Positions 1 to 13,000 of a stretch of DNA of 64,000 nt are shown here, piece after piece. Position numbers and translations under genes: made by a program. Source of the DNA: Ditylenchus dipsaci. Lineage: Eukaryota; Nematoda; Chromadorea; Rhabditida; Anguinidae. Under the pieces are notes generated by a model, which saw only the letters and a program-made list of their open reading frames with translations, was not told the DNA's origin and ran no database searches. Numbering within the stretch: position 1 is the first letter of the stretch; every line of letters begins with the position of its first letter. Location: contig SADC01001315.1 in NCBI GenBank assembly GCA_004194705.1, forward strand, positions 1 through 64,000, given 5' to 3'.

Positions 1-58
1 AGAAGAAATATGAATGATTCACTTTCAAGATAGATAGAACACTTCGCCTTCATTCCTC

Positions 59-640
59 TAACCACTCGGGTTGAGCTGCTGATTCTTCCGGCACTTCTTT
101 TGAGACATCACGAAAGGAGAGAGACTGACCAAAAAGATTTATATTGAGTCATAGAAGCATGAAAGAGATCCAGTACCATGAGGCACACTCGGTTTGAGCT
201 GCTTTGGTATTTCGGGCACTTCCTTGAGACATCACGAGAGAAGAGAGATAACAATAAAGTTGATTATCAAAGAACAGAAGAAACAGAGAGTCGAACACTG
301 ACTTTTGAGGATCTAGACAGAGTGAGAGACCGCAGATGAGACACGAACGAAAACCGAATTTTTATTAATATACAAATAGACGGATAAAGCTAATGCATTT
401 TTTGTAGATCTAATTCTCGCGCATTCAGCAGGACATCGACCAAAGAGTAACATAGATGACCACCACTCGGTTGATAGCAGCTTCTTCGACATTTCACTTC
501 AGACTTCACGAAGCAGAGAGAGACTGAACAAAAACAATTTATGCTTGAAGCGTAAGAGAATCTCACAGCAATATAGATGACCACCACTCGGGTTGAATAG
601 CTTGCTTCTTCGACCATCCCATCTGAGAAGTTAGAGAGAC
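59..640. repeat. Four diverged copies of an approximately 80-120 bp repeat
   Basis: Four related segments lie at about 59-140, 178-262, 455-530 and 570-640. Each has an ACTCGG-TTGAGCTGCTT-like start, then a CTTC...GACATCACGAAA-like middle and a GAGAGAGACT end. They are direct repeats with many differences and no open frame that survives between copies. The 90-codon open frame across them on the minus strand is treated as chance. Confidence 0.6.
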
Positions 641-941
641 TAAAAAAAATGATAACCAACTAATACGAATCACAGATTCAAACACTGTTTTTAGAACCAA
701 AAAATAATAAGACTTTCAGAGTCTAAATCGAAAAGAACAAATTTCTGATTCATCTCAGACCAACATTCAAACGACAATTTTGAGACATTTAAAATTTGCG
801 GACAGACGATACAGACAATCTCTTTTAGTATATAGGATTTTTATTAAAGAAACATAATGTCTGTTACCACCAGAATTCGAGCTGTAACCTCAAAATTTTG
901 GATTGGCGATTTACATGGATATCCAAGTGGACCACCGGAAA

Positions 942-1243
942 CCAAGTGGTCGACCACTTGGATCAAAAATTTTTTTTACGTTTTTCGAGTTCCAAAAATT
1001 TTTCTGAAATAATTCGAGCATGCTGAATATGGTTTGACAGTAGTAAAATCACGTTTTATCGAGAAAATTTTTAAGTTATCGCTAACGATTGATTTTGATA
1101 AATCAATCGTTAGCTATAACTCAAAACTTTCTCGATAAAACGTGATTTTACCACTGTCAAACCATATTCAGCATGCTCGAATTAATGCAGAAAAATTGTT
1201 TTGGAACCGAAAACGTAAAAAAAATTGATCCAAGTGGTCTACC
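942..1243. mobile_element. Foldback (palindromic) MITE-like element, family also at 50205-50570
   Basis: The two halves are near-perfect reverse complements meeting near position 1096. The outer part reads CCAAGTGGTCGACCACTTGG and inner words such as GCATGCTGAATATGGTTTGA recur inverted. A second, diverged member is at about 50205-50570 with the same GCATGCTGAAGATGGTTTGA word and CAAGTGGTCGTCCACTT end. No coding capacity is visible. Repetition of the same palindrome at two sites is the evidence that it is mobile. Confidence 0.7.
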
Positions 1244-1900
1244 AGTCTGAATTGGGGAGGGCTACCGTCACCGAGGTTACTGGTTCTAGTCCCACTAAGT
1301 GTAAACTTTATTTTTTTTACTTTCATCTTTTGGGCCATCCAGGTGGACACTCACCTGACAAGGAGGTACCTACCAGGAATTGGGGTTAGGGTGGAGGATA
1401 TCCAAGTGGACCACCAAAATTCAGTAATCTATTAGACGTGTCAACGATTTGATATTAATACTAATTTTGGTCGATTGTGTTTTGTACCCTGATTACTGGG
1501 CTCGTGGCACAGAAAAATGACTTAATTCGACTTTTCATGTAAAATTATTTTATGGAAAATTTTCCATTTTTCATGGAAAATTGGAAAATGGAAACTGGAA
1601 AATGGAAAGTGGAATTTTTTTTAGTGAACAGAAAAATGGAAAGTTTCCACTTTCTATTTTTCACTTTCATTTCATTTTTCACTTCGTGAACAGAAAATTA
1701 TCACTTTCCATTTTCCTTTCCATTTCCAATTTCCATGGAAACTTTCCCAATCTCAATTAGTGAAATAGGCCCTGGGTGACCTAAAAATGGAAGTAAAAAA
1801 ATTAAGTTTACACTTAGTGGACTAGAACCAGTAACCTCGGTGACGGCGACCCTCCCAGCACCCCTCCCAATTTAGACCAGGTGGTCGACCACTTGGATCA
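1228..1900. repeat. Inverted-repeat unit around a TGGAAA-rich low-complexity centre
   Basis: About 1228-1325 and 1790-1900 are inverted copies of each other. Both contain TTACTGGTTCTAGTCCCACT, which looks like a tRNA-type B box, next to GTGTAAACTT. Between them, 1540-1760 is a degenerate TGGAAA/TTTCCA tract that folds on itself. This may be two facing copies of a tRNA-derived short element. Confidence 0.5.
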
Positions 1901-2003
1901 AAATCCGGTCCGATCGGCTTAATCGCTCAGAATTCAGGTTATGACGGTTTGGAGTGGTTCAGGGCGGAATTCTGAGCGATTAAGCCGATCGGACCGGAAT
2001 TCT
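1901..2003. repeat. Short palindrome with 34-base arms
   Basis: The arms at about 1902-1935 and 1968-2003 are reverse complements containing CCGATCGGCTTAATCGCTCA. They are separated by a loop with GGTTTGGAGTGGTTCAGG. Related GGTTTGGAGTGG words are at 45600-45630 and 58386-58410, so the loop also belongs to a dispersed repeat. Confidence 0.55.
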
Positions 2004-2130
2004 GATCCGCCCAATCGAATTTTCGCAAAAAGTTTACCCCCTCTTTAGTAAACCCAAAAAAACCAACTTTCAGGGGCTTGTGACCACTCCGGGCTGGGAT
2101 TCTGAGCGATCCAATCATCTTTTGACTGGG

Positions 2131-2252
2131 AAATTCGAATTCTCGCAAAATTCACTCATATTTGCTGCAAGATTACAAGGATTTGCTGCAAAATTACGAG
2201 AATTAGCTGCAAAATTACGAGAATTAGCTGCAAAATTCGTTTTACCCGATTT
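2131..2252. repeat. Short tandem repeat, unit AATTAGCTGCAAAATTACGA-like
   Basis: Four to five imperfect 20-22 bp units of the TTTGCTGCAAAATTACGAG type lie in direct order. The same GCTGCAAA or GCGGCAAA word makes up the ends of the elements at 21805, 23502 and 32241, so this may be a relic of that family. No target-site duplication could be found here. Confidence 0.5.
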
Positions 2253-2513
2253 AAATTTCAAAACAATATTCACAAAACAATTCATACCAGGACAAATAAG
2301 TTCTCATTTGAATTTGTTCTCAATTAATTTGTTTCCTAATCGATTTTTTCCAAAATATTTGTATCCTTTTCGAGGTGTACCGTGCGGTCGTGTCTGTCTT
2401 CTGCTACAGTCGACGCTCGCCATAACGGACAAAAATTTGGTTGGATGGTTTCTATTGAAATTGGCTGGGAGGTGTTTGTCATTGACCTGCGGGTCACCAA
2501 AAACCGGATTTAA

Positions 2514-3120
2514 AGGGGGGGGGTGCATGTAGCGTGGGATTTTTTACCATTGTTGTTATCTTTTTTAATCTCATTTTTTATTGATAATGGCTCATCTATT
2601 AATACATTTCTTGGCTAACTTTTTACGCCGAATCTGAAATTGTTATCAGAATCATAATATTTATTGAAAAATTTCATGAAACACATAAAAATTGACCAAA
2701 ACATTCATACCATATTTCTGTCATGTACCTTTGAGATTCTTGTGTTATACCTTTTCGTTTTGGTTTTAGTTTTTAAGATAATCATTAGACAACATACCAT
2801 TCAAATGAAGATCACTGTTTCAGCTACCGTCTCAGCAATGAGCTGCCTACGAGCTGTCCAGAAAAAAGTAGCCAAAACACAATATCAAGAAAACAATTTC
2901 GAGAAAGGGTATGTGAGGGAAATACGGTAGGAATGTTTTGGTCAATTTTTTGTAATTTATGAAATTTTTAAAGAAATATTTGATTCTGATAGCATTTCGG
3001 ATTCGGCTTAAAAAGTTAGCCAAGAAATGTATTAATAGATGAGCCATTATCAATAAAAATTCGATTAAAAAAAGATAACAACAATGGTCAAAAATCCCAC
3101 GCAACATTCACCCCCCCCCT
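2514..3120. mobile_element. Long palindromic element with poly-G/poly-C ends
   Basis: About 2514-2715 and 2920-3120 are inverted copies, starting with a G run and ending with a C run, and both carry GCGTGGGATTTTT and AGATAACAACAATGG. A 200-base unique centre lies between them. No open frame matches a transposase. Confidence 0.65.
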
Positions 3121-4081
3121 TTAATACTCGTATGAATGTGTTTAATATTGAAAGAGGACAGACAATAGGTCATAAGGCGTGATGAATTACATATTTTCAT
3201 AATGCCCTGCATCCTTTTCGGATTTTGAGTTGTCTACCTAGAAGAGGGTTTTATGTTGATAAAAATTGTGATTTTTTGAATCTCAGTTAATTTGATTATA
3301 ATATTTTACCTAGTCTAGTTCACATATGGGTTTTTTACATAAATAATACACTCGCGATAATAAATGGACTGCACGAACATTAAATCAAATCATAATCGCA
3401 AAATCAAAATATTTTCTTAATTTTTTTTCTAGATACAGTCAGGGATATCCGGAACTTTGGGTTAATTTCGGAACGTATATTCTTTCATCGAAACCCTACT
3501 GGACATAATCGTATACACTTTATACTGATCAGGATAATCAGGGCTACATTCCAAGCTCAGACTGTATATGTCCATGTCTGCAAAAGTGGCGAGGAAAATT
3601 TTTTTATAGCATCCCAAAAATTTACGAGATCCCGAAAATGTTCTAGGAATATTGTTTTTTTAGTAAATTTCGCGACATAACTTTGAATAATTATACACTC
3701 AAAATCAAGTCTTGCGAGCTGGCATCATTTCCGGTACATGATCATGTCCGCTTTAATTCCAAGAGTCACAAAAGTTTCGAAATAATTTCAAGAGAAAAGA
3801 TAATTCTGATAACTTAGTTGCTGGAATCAGCAAGAGAACTTCCAGCAGTGAACAACCTCAAGCACTCAACAACCTTCAAACTTTTTACTATTTTTTAGCA
3901 TTTTATCCATACAACCGAAGATATTTTTGGACTGCTAAAACATAAAAACACGACTTGCGTATCCTTATACGGATGTGCTCTCTCAACACATCGCATTTTC
4001 GTATGCAAACGCGTACGTACGTGCGGATGCGGACGTGTTGTGAGAGGCCCCAAAGAATACGATTTTAGGTGTCTTCACTAC
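3121..4081. other. No feature recognised
   Basis: Plain AT-rich sequence. The missing last exons of ABC copy B, which would encode the signature motif and Walker B, were looked for here on the minus strand and not found. Confidence 0.5.
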
Positions 4082-7000
4082 CTGACATCTGACTGCCTTT
4101 CTCTCCCACATGGTGTCATATTGCTCGTGAGTGTCCATTATAAAGGAGTGGGCATTCGCCAATTTGGCTGCTTCTATCACATCTAAATTTAAATCTTAAA
4201 ATCTAAAATAAAAAAATCTTGTATAATATGGAACAAAATAGGCTTTTGAGGCTCTAACTTGACTTACCGTGGTTAACCGTATTTAAGTTACCGTACTTAA
4301 AGTCTTTAGTTACCACGGTATCTTACTGGTAGCTTATTACAGCCGGTAAAATTTACCAACAGCCGGTAAGTAGAATCGGCTGTGCAGTTAACTTTGGCTT
4401 GTACAATTAACTGTAGCTTGTACAGTCAACTGCGCTCGTATAGTTAATTCTAGCTTGTACAGTTACTGTGTAGTTAACTATATAGTTAAAGTGGCCCTAG
4501 TAAAGTAAAATTTAAACTTTTCCTTTTACGAAATCGAACGGCACATTCGAAATTTCTATGATAAAGTCGAAATTCTTAAGACAAAGTCGAAATTCTTATG
4601 ATTTTGGGAACCGATTTGTGCTGACTACTATGGTAAAAAATTAAAACAGTTAAGTCATAATGGGTCGCACCCGACTAGGCAACGAACTTGAAAAAAGGGT
4701 TTTATATCAGAAGTGCACTGTAAAATGATAAAAGCTGTTTTGGTGAATGCTGCGTTCCACATTTTTTTAACACCCATACGGAACATCATGAAAACATTGT
4801 AACCGCCTTAAAAAAGCGATTTATCAAGTTTCGGGATTTTTTCGGGTTTAAATAAAAGCGGAAAATAGAGCGGCGGGATTCGGGATTTTAGCTTTTGGGC
4901 CGGCGGGATTTGGGATCGGGATTTAGAAAATTTTCGGTATTCCCAAACCGGAAATCCGTGGATTCCCGTTCCGTCCCAAGCCTACTTTTTCAACTATTTT
5001 TTAAATTTTTTCCCATTTATTACTCTTTTAAATCCTTTATACTATAGTATCAAAAGATCCAAATTAGAAGCCAGGTGGTGAAGCACGAAAAATTACCGAT
5101 ACATTCCACTTTTTTCTAGCAGATGTTTTACAATTAGAATGGTTATTGCAGCGATGATTAGAGTACGTAAGTGTAGTAAGTAAGTCTAGAAGTTGCTAAG
5201 AAAGGCAAAATGAAAATTTTCGTTTGGGCGGAGATTTGAAAATTCTGACTTTTCAGACCACAGGTATCACCAAGTATCACCAAGTTAAAGATTTCAAATT
5301 TTAAAAATTTGTTTACAAACCTTTATTTTTTCAGAACCAACCGTTTTAGTACCAACCGATAAAAATGTTAGCTTAGATATCAAGCTTTGAAAAATCCGCC
5401 AAAAAGGTTGAAAAATAACTGAACTTATAAAACAACTGAATTTTAAAGTCTAACCAGTGGTTGTGCAAATTTCCATTCCATAGGCAATATTCTCGGCCAC
5501 AGATCTAGCAAAGAGCACTTAATCCGCAGTAATTACAAAAATCAAAATATGAATCAACCAACCTGGTTCCTGTCCCACCAAGCGATTTTGTTGTGTATGT
5601 AGTGGTGTTCATAGTCCTTGATGTTGACCCCATCTACCAATATCCGACCACTAGTTGGTCTGTAGAAGTGCTCCAATAAGGCTATACAACTACTTTTCCA
5701 CTGCCACTAGGCCCTACCAGGGCAATCACCTGACCTGGTTGCACACTAAAACTCAGGCCCTTGAGTATGGGGTTGTCTGGCCGACTGGGATAGGCAAAGT
5801 GCACATTTTGGAACTCAATATGGCCATTTATGTGGTCGGGGGCATGATCTCCATCTGTCTCGATGTCTGGCTGACGGTCTATGTACTCAAACACTTTGCG
5901 GGATGCACCCACACTTGCATCAGACCTGTCCACACTTCGCCCAACTGCCGGATGTTGTCAGTGAGCTGCATTTGGTAGAGCAGGAAGGAGACCAGCAAGT
6001 CTTTGTTAAGCTGGTGGTCAGCACTAAATGACCGCCATACCAAAGTACTGCGATGTTGATCAGGGTTTGGAACAGCTGAAAATGCAGCTTTTCAATTTTT
6101 TTTAATGTAACATAAATTTTGAAGTCAGGTGTAGTATAGAATGCCTCCAAGAAGCAGACGTGTCGGAAAGCCGAGTTAACTGCTTTAAAAAAATTTAGCT
6201 TTTTCCCCGCGTTTTATTTTGATTTCATGTTAAAGGCGCGTTTTTATTTCTGAGCGAAAAATTTCAACCCTTGTGAGAAAAACGACTTTTTTGTTTTATC
6301 TTGCAGAATAAAAATTTCAAATTTTCAATGAATAAAAGGGACAATTTTTTGAATGATTTTAAGAAATTGAAAAGAGAAAGATTTGTGATCACAGAGCACT
6401 TCTGGAACATCCAACCCAGCGATTTGCCTTTGTCCCCAAGCTGATTTAAAGTAAATTTATTTCTTCTTTTTTGATCTTTTGACATTGCAAAATTTAAAAA
6501 AAAAAAGGTGAAAAAGCAAAAAACCCGAAAAATTAGCTTAAGCGCGCATGGCAAACTGCAGGGGTGGGTATTCCAGAGTCGACTGAGGTGGGTATCCGAG
6601 AATTCAGCCTCGATCACCGGACAATTGTCCTTGTTAATTACAAAGCCTTCACATCAGATCAGCAAGCGCTGATTTACATGCTGCAGATTGGAATATGAGT
6701 AGCAGTTTTTCTAGAAATATCGAGTAACCAAAATTTCGAGCCGGGCACCCTAATTTCGGTAGGACTCGAATTTTTATAGTTGAGTATTCGGACCTAATCC
6801 CAATTTTCGTGCTTTGAGTCCAATTACCCGAAAAACAAGTACCAAATCTAGAATTCCAGTCATCCCGTTGCCTCTCTGAATCTACCTATCAAATCGATGT
6901 TACTCACCTCACTAACCCACAAATAGCCGACATAAGCCAGCCTTCTTTTGGTTACAGCCAGAGTATCACTCAACTTGTTGTAAAAACGATCCGCCTCCAC

Positions 7001-10000
7001 TTCTTCACAAGCAAAAGATCGCACAGTGCGCATTGTGCTCAACACTTCCTCTGCCACATCGTTAGAGTGGGCCACTGTTTCTTGGGTTTGTTGCTCAGCA
7101 GCTGGAATAACTTTTGATAAAAAAATACTGTAGGTCAAAATGAGTTTAGGCTCACATCATAGTAAACACCAAATATTTTAGAAGCCATTAATATTATCGG
7201 CACTACTACAAATGGAATCAAAGACAATTTCCAGCACAGAGCCATCATAAAAATCATTGAACCAGCCATTTGCACTGTGTTCCTGGAAAAAGATAATGAG
7301 ATCCAAATAATTTTCACCTTATTTATTGACATTTGTAGTCTGAGAAATGCGGACCTGCTTTTCTTAATTGATATTTTAGATACAAACTTTTACCGATCTC
7401 CGGAATTTGAAGGGTCTTTTTCAGGCCGCAAAGGTCGCGTCAGCGATCGACCAGTCGCAATTATGGTTTCGCGAATCATATTCTAAATTTTGTGCTAAAT
7501 TTTGCGTTTTTTGATGCGCTAAATGAGCGATGGGTGCACGCGGAAACGGGAATTGACTCTAAAAAAAGAAAAGATAATCGATGCCATGCCGAAAGTGTCA
7601 CCATTGCGATTTTTGAAAATTAAACTGAAGAAAATCAGTGGATAGCAATTTAGATCAGATTTTTTAGATTTGTGCAAAATTGCGGTCGAACAGTCGGACC
7701 TCCAATAACGATCACCCTAAGGACCGGCCTCAGGTGGTCGTTATTGGGAGGTGATCGATAATTAAGAGTGATTGTTATTCACGGCCCCCAAAATTTGATT
7801 CTTAGTGCGGTTCAAGTCAAACGAAACGCCAAGAATATTTTCTATGAAATTCAAAATTGTCAAACAAAAATTTCCATTTTCTTTCTAATTTCCATATTTT
7901 TCACGGTTGTGACAATTCTTTATGCACAACTAACGCTGCGAAAATTCTTTATTTAGTCTAATACCATGCAATTTGAATTTTTAACATGGCTATCGTGAAC
8001 AGAGTTTTAAGATCTATTAATTAGTTTCTGAATACAGTTCAGTTTACGAATGCTATTTCTTACAAAACAACTCAAAACTAATTTATTCATACAGAAAATT
8101 ACAATACAATAACGCCAAATAATTTTCATGATTCACTCAAGATCATCCAGAACGATGACTTCAGGGTCTTCGGGCAAATAACTCCTTCCAGAACATCAAT
8201 CTGAGCGTTTTTCTTAGCCACATTCCCCTCCCCCCCCAGAACCACGATTTCAGCGTCTACTTGAGCCAGGGTTTTATCGTCTTGAAGAGCACTGATGACT
8301 GTATAGCGCTTCAAAGCATACAGCTCGCCGCTGAAGAAATTCTCATCAAAACCGCAATCAATGAAAACACACTTACAATAGCAGCAGCCGGCGGAGCTGC
8401 AGTCAATAAGGAAAACTGTTCTTCGGGAAACACCTATTGGCAAAGTCAGAGATCTCAGTCCTCCTTCCAGAAGCGAATGCAGCATTAGCGGAGCGAGCTT
8501 GTAAACACCATAAGACAAACAATAAATAACGCTGCGGTAGCATTGAGACACCAGAAGAGGTACCACCTAAGTCAAATATCTACCATACAAAAAACTGACC
8601 TATTCGAGTAGTCTGTTTTAGAGTTCTAGGAATAATGCCGTGATTGCACTTGCACTTGTCGCACATCCTTCGTGGGGCTGATGATTCCTCAAACACAGCT
8701 CACTAGAATTAGAAAGTTCAGGAAAACATCGAAAAAGCGTCCATTGAAAGATTGACTCACATAGTCGCGCGCTACTCCTCATGTTTACTTGATAAGCAGC
8801 TTGTATTTTGGCTTCCATTTGCTTCTGCTTCTCCGGCCTTTCCTTTCACCATTTTTTCCTAGATGTGGCTGAACGAATTTCGGAGAGAGACCTTCCACTA
8901 TGCTTGAGGCACGTTCTTCTGGTGGAGACCATCTTTAGCTCTAAAAAAACAATGAATTCATTTTTGTATGAGACACACCAATTTTGTATTTTCAGAACTT
9001 TTTATACACAAAAGAAAACCCTGACATTCAGCTACTAGAAAAATGAGCCGATTTTGGGAAGATGTTATTTCAGAAACTAGAGACCAGTTTAGCAAACAAG
9101 TACCATTTTTCGAGTAAAAATTGAGGTTTTTGCGTTTTTCATTTAACTTTTGCATAGCACACCCTAAATTTGCATTTTTTGCATACTTCCTTGGTACGAA
9201 AATGTAGCAATTTACTCCTCTATCGCGTTTCCGACTTCGTTTGAGCATAAATAGCCCAAAAACTTTTAGGATATTAATCTAAAGAACCACACAATGAAAA
9301 AATATTGGAGCTTTCATAGGAATCGATTGTGATTTTGATAATTTGCTTGTTTATGGGCAGGTGATGGCTCATTTGTAAGCCTTTAACGTGAGCAATATTT
9401 TGGTCATAAATATGCCAAAAGGAACAAGAAAAAGCAGATCAGGCGTACGAACAAAAAGACTCCAAAAGAGTCTAAAAATGACCATTTTTCAAAAAAATTC
9501 GTTTGGCGCCAATTCTTCCTAATGCACTAGGATTCAAATTTTGGGGGCCGTGTATTGAGAGTGGAATTCCAATAAAAACATAAGCTGAACGTTAATGAGA
9601 GTTTTTGAAAGAATTTTAAAGTTTTATTTGAAATCTCAGCAAACGTTATTGAGAGTATCTATTATGAACCCGGGATCGGCATCAGGCGATCGTTATTGAG
9701 AGGTGATCGCTAATGGGAGTGATCGTTAATCGAGAATTCAGTTTGACTTAATTCAAAACAGACCAACCAAAAGTTTTTTCGGTGATCGTGAATGGGAAGG
9801 TGATTGTTAATGGAGGTTCGACTGTACCGGTTTTTTCCAGCTTTTTCCTTGCGCAAACAGAAGATTTATCTGTTTTCATTGTTTTGTGTAAAAAGGATGT
9901 CGGATTGATGTATAAGATTTTTGGATAGCAGCCATTTTCCATGCTATACCATTGGTTGAGCCATAAATAATCAAAAAGTTGAATTTGTGCAAGAAAAACC

Positions 10001-13000
10001 TTAAAAATATGTTGATATTGAGCGAGACCGTGTCACTCATTGTCTGGGTGTCAGCCGACAGTCGAGAAGTCACTTCACCTAAATTTGTAAGGTTACTTTG
10101 GAAGTTTTGTATAAAGCTAACCAGTTTTGTGGGTGTCGTAAAAAGCAACATCCTGGCGAACAAGTGAACTGAACAGATCTGACCGCACAGCCCGATTGAT
10201 ACGGCGTATGCATACTCGAAACTGCCACCTCGGAAGCCACCTGCCACTGATCTACAAAAAAGTTAAAATAGATGGGAAGAATTTCTATACTTATCGCATA
10301 CGAAATTGTGGGTCTTTACGTGTTTATTTTTATTTTTACATTCTTTCGTGGTGCACAAAAGAGATAAATTTATCTGAACCGATAAATTTATTTACCATAC
10401 TTGCACGGGCGCCGGCGCTGGTGTGCGCCTAAAAAATTTTGAAAAAATTGGGGCGCTGGCGCCGATTTTTAAAATTGCGTAGTCGGGCGCCGGCGCCGGC
10501 GCCCTTTTTTCAGTGCTTTTCATAACTTTTTAAATTATAGAAGTAGGCTTTTTGAACTGTGTTTTGTACTGATTTTCTTGGCCTCTTCAGCTTTTATGAC
10601 ACATACAGCTTTAGTTCTCTCAAAAAATTTCAGATTTCGCAGAGTTGAATTTTACACCGGGCGCCCGGTGCCGATTTTGATACACTGTGGCGGCCGGTTC
10701 TGACACGTACTTTTGAAAAGCAAGAGCATTTTGACTTATAATAGCGAATTGATTGACATGTAAAATATTTAAAATAAATAATTCGCATAGCTACTTTTCT
10801 TGTGTCTTTACTTGACGCGGCGCCAATTTTTCACATTTCGCGCCGGCGCCAACTTTTTTGTCAATGGCACCCGGCGCCGATTTTCTTGGTTGACAAGGCG
10901 CCCAGCGCCGATTTTTCACAAAAAGGGCGCCGGAGGGGGGGGGGTGGTGTTATACTCCGGTAGGGTCAAAATTTTGAAGAATAGTAGTGACTGAAATAGT
11001 TAATGGGTTTTGCTAGAAATCCTGGCTGAAAAATTTGGTAACCCATTAACTATTTTAGTCACTATTATTCTTGAAATTTCTATAGATTTGCAAGTGTGAA
11101 ACCCATTTTTTAATTTTCTAAGAATTTCCATTTAAAAATCGAATTTTATCTGACCGATGAAATTTTATCTGGCAGATAAATTTATCTGTCAGATAAAAAT
11201 AATTTGAATTTTATCTGGTAAATAAATTTATCGGTTCAGATAAATTTATCTGTTTGCGCACCACGCATTCTTTGATCCCACTTCAGGTCAATTTTCGACT
11301 CGGGTTCCTGAACCCCGACTTTATAGTTTTTGGGAATTCGAGTCGAATTATCCCCAAATGGGTACCGAACAACCATAGAGTATATTCTTTTTCAATTTTT
11401 AATCTTCAAATATGACTCACGAAATAACAGAAATGACAATCATCAGTTTGACTGAGTCAAGCAGTGCTGCATACTTGTCTCCACTTGAAGAAACCACACT
11501 TGCAATAACCTGACCAGTGTAGTAAGGCACAAATATTCTGGCTGGAAAACACCCTTTTAATGGGTTTGTTACTTAAGTCTTAGGATTCCCCACAATATCG
11601 TCATATCGCACTAGGGTTCTTTAATTTCTGCAAATTAGAACTAAAGTCCATTTAGCTATGTGTATGGAAGGAGTTTTTCTGCACGTGCCCTGAATACGGC
11701 CATTGCAAGAGAGCTTGCCAAATCATAACAGCAGAAAAAGTAAAGAAAGAACTACATGCCTGAGTAAGAATTGAAACCACGATCAACTTTCACCGGATTC
11801 CGCTGCTCTCCCACTGAGCTACCAAGGCCAATAATCCCCAGCGTTTTTCAATACTTATTATTGGGAGGACGCTCCTCGTTTACACCCCATCTAAATTTCT
11901 AGCAAACTCACTGGTGGAGTATATGAACAGCCAGGTGAATCCAGAACATGCCAAATCCACTCATTCTGACATAATGCAGCAATCTGACAATGATCTCCAC
12001 AGTCACTTTAGGGGTCGGCTCCTCCTCACCATTTTCAGAAGATTCTTCCTGGCCCTCCCTCAGGACTCATAGCCAGCAGGAGAACCATTAGAACCTCTTT
12101 TAGCAGCTGCCTCAATCAAACCTGAGCAGAGTAGTAGGCGAGCACAGAGAACACAAAGTTGTGCCCCAAAATAGCCCAATCGCCCAATACAATTGAGTGG
12201 GAGGATCAGTAGGAGCTAGTCCAGTGTCTTGCAGAGCCAACAATTTGGTGGGAGAGAAACAGCAAAACAGGATGCTCAAACAGGCAGCTAAGTAGGAGAG
12301 GGCATTCAGCACTTTTCCAGCATCTTTTTGAGCACAAGAATGGCCACACCTGAAAGTACATTTAAAGTGCTGTGTTTTCGTTATGATACTGTAAAAATCT
12401 TGTTTTTGTCTGTTTACCACCTGGGGCGGTAGTAACAATCAGCGGATAGAAATATCACGGATAAAAACCGTAGTAAAATCCCAGATAGAAATATCCATGG
12501 ATACGTAAAAAATTCGTGGATTTATCCGCAGCTGGGATAAATCCGCGGTAAGGCCACGGATTCATCCGTGGATAAAAGCATGTCACTGAATCACTGAAGC
12601 AAAAAAATATAAACTATTATTTTTTATCTCCTCCTTCAACCAATAATGTTCATTTATATTTATTTGTATTTATTTATTTATTTATTGTTATTTTACAAAA
12701 TCAGTCAAAAGATGAGAGACAGAAATAGACCAGGCTCCGATTAGGCCCTGACCCGCCTGACTGATTTTGGCTGAAAACCCTGACCCGAAACCCGCCTTGG
12801 TCGGTTTCAAAAACTCTGAACGCTGACTCGAAATTCGCCAAATCCTGAAGTCAAATTTTCAGAAGTGCCTTTTTAAATCATCACCAAAATGTGTGTGCCT
12901 GATGAGTTTTTCAGCACTTACCGTGTTTTCTTTAATTAAAAGACCGATCGGCTTATTTTTCAACCTCCTCCAGAGAGTCGGTTCATTAGAGGAGGTCAAT

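Noticed and set aside
11755..11832. Functional tRNA gene
   Set aside because: The A box, B box and acceptor partly fit, but the anticodon arm does not pair.
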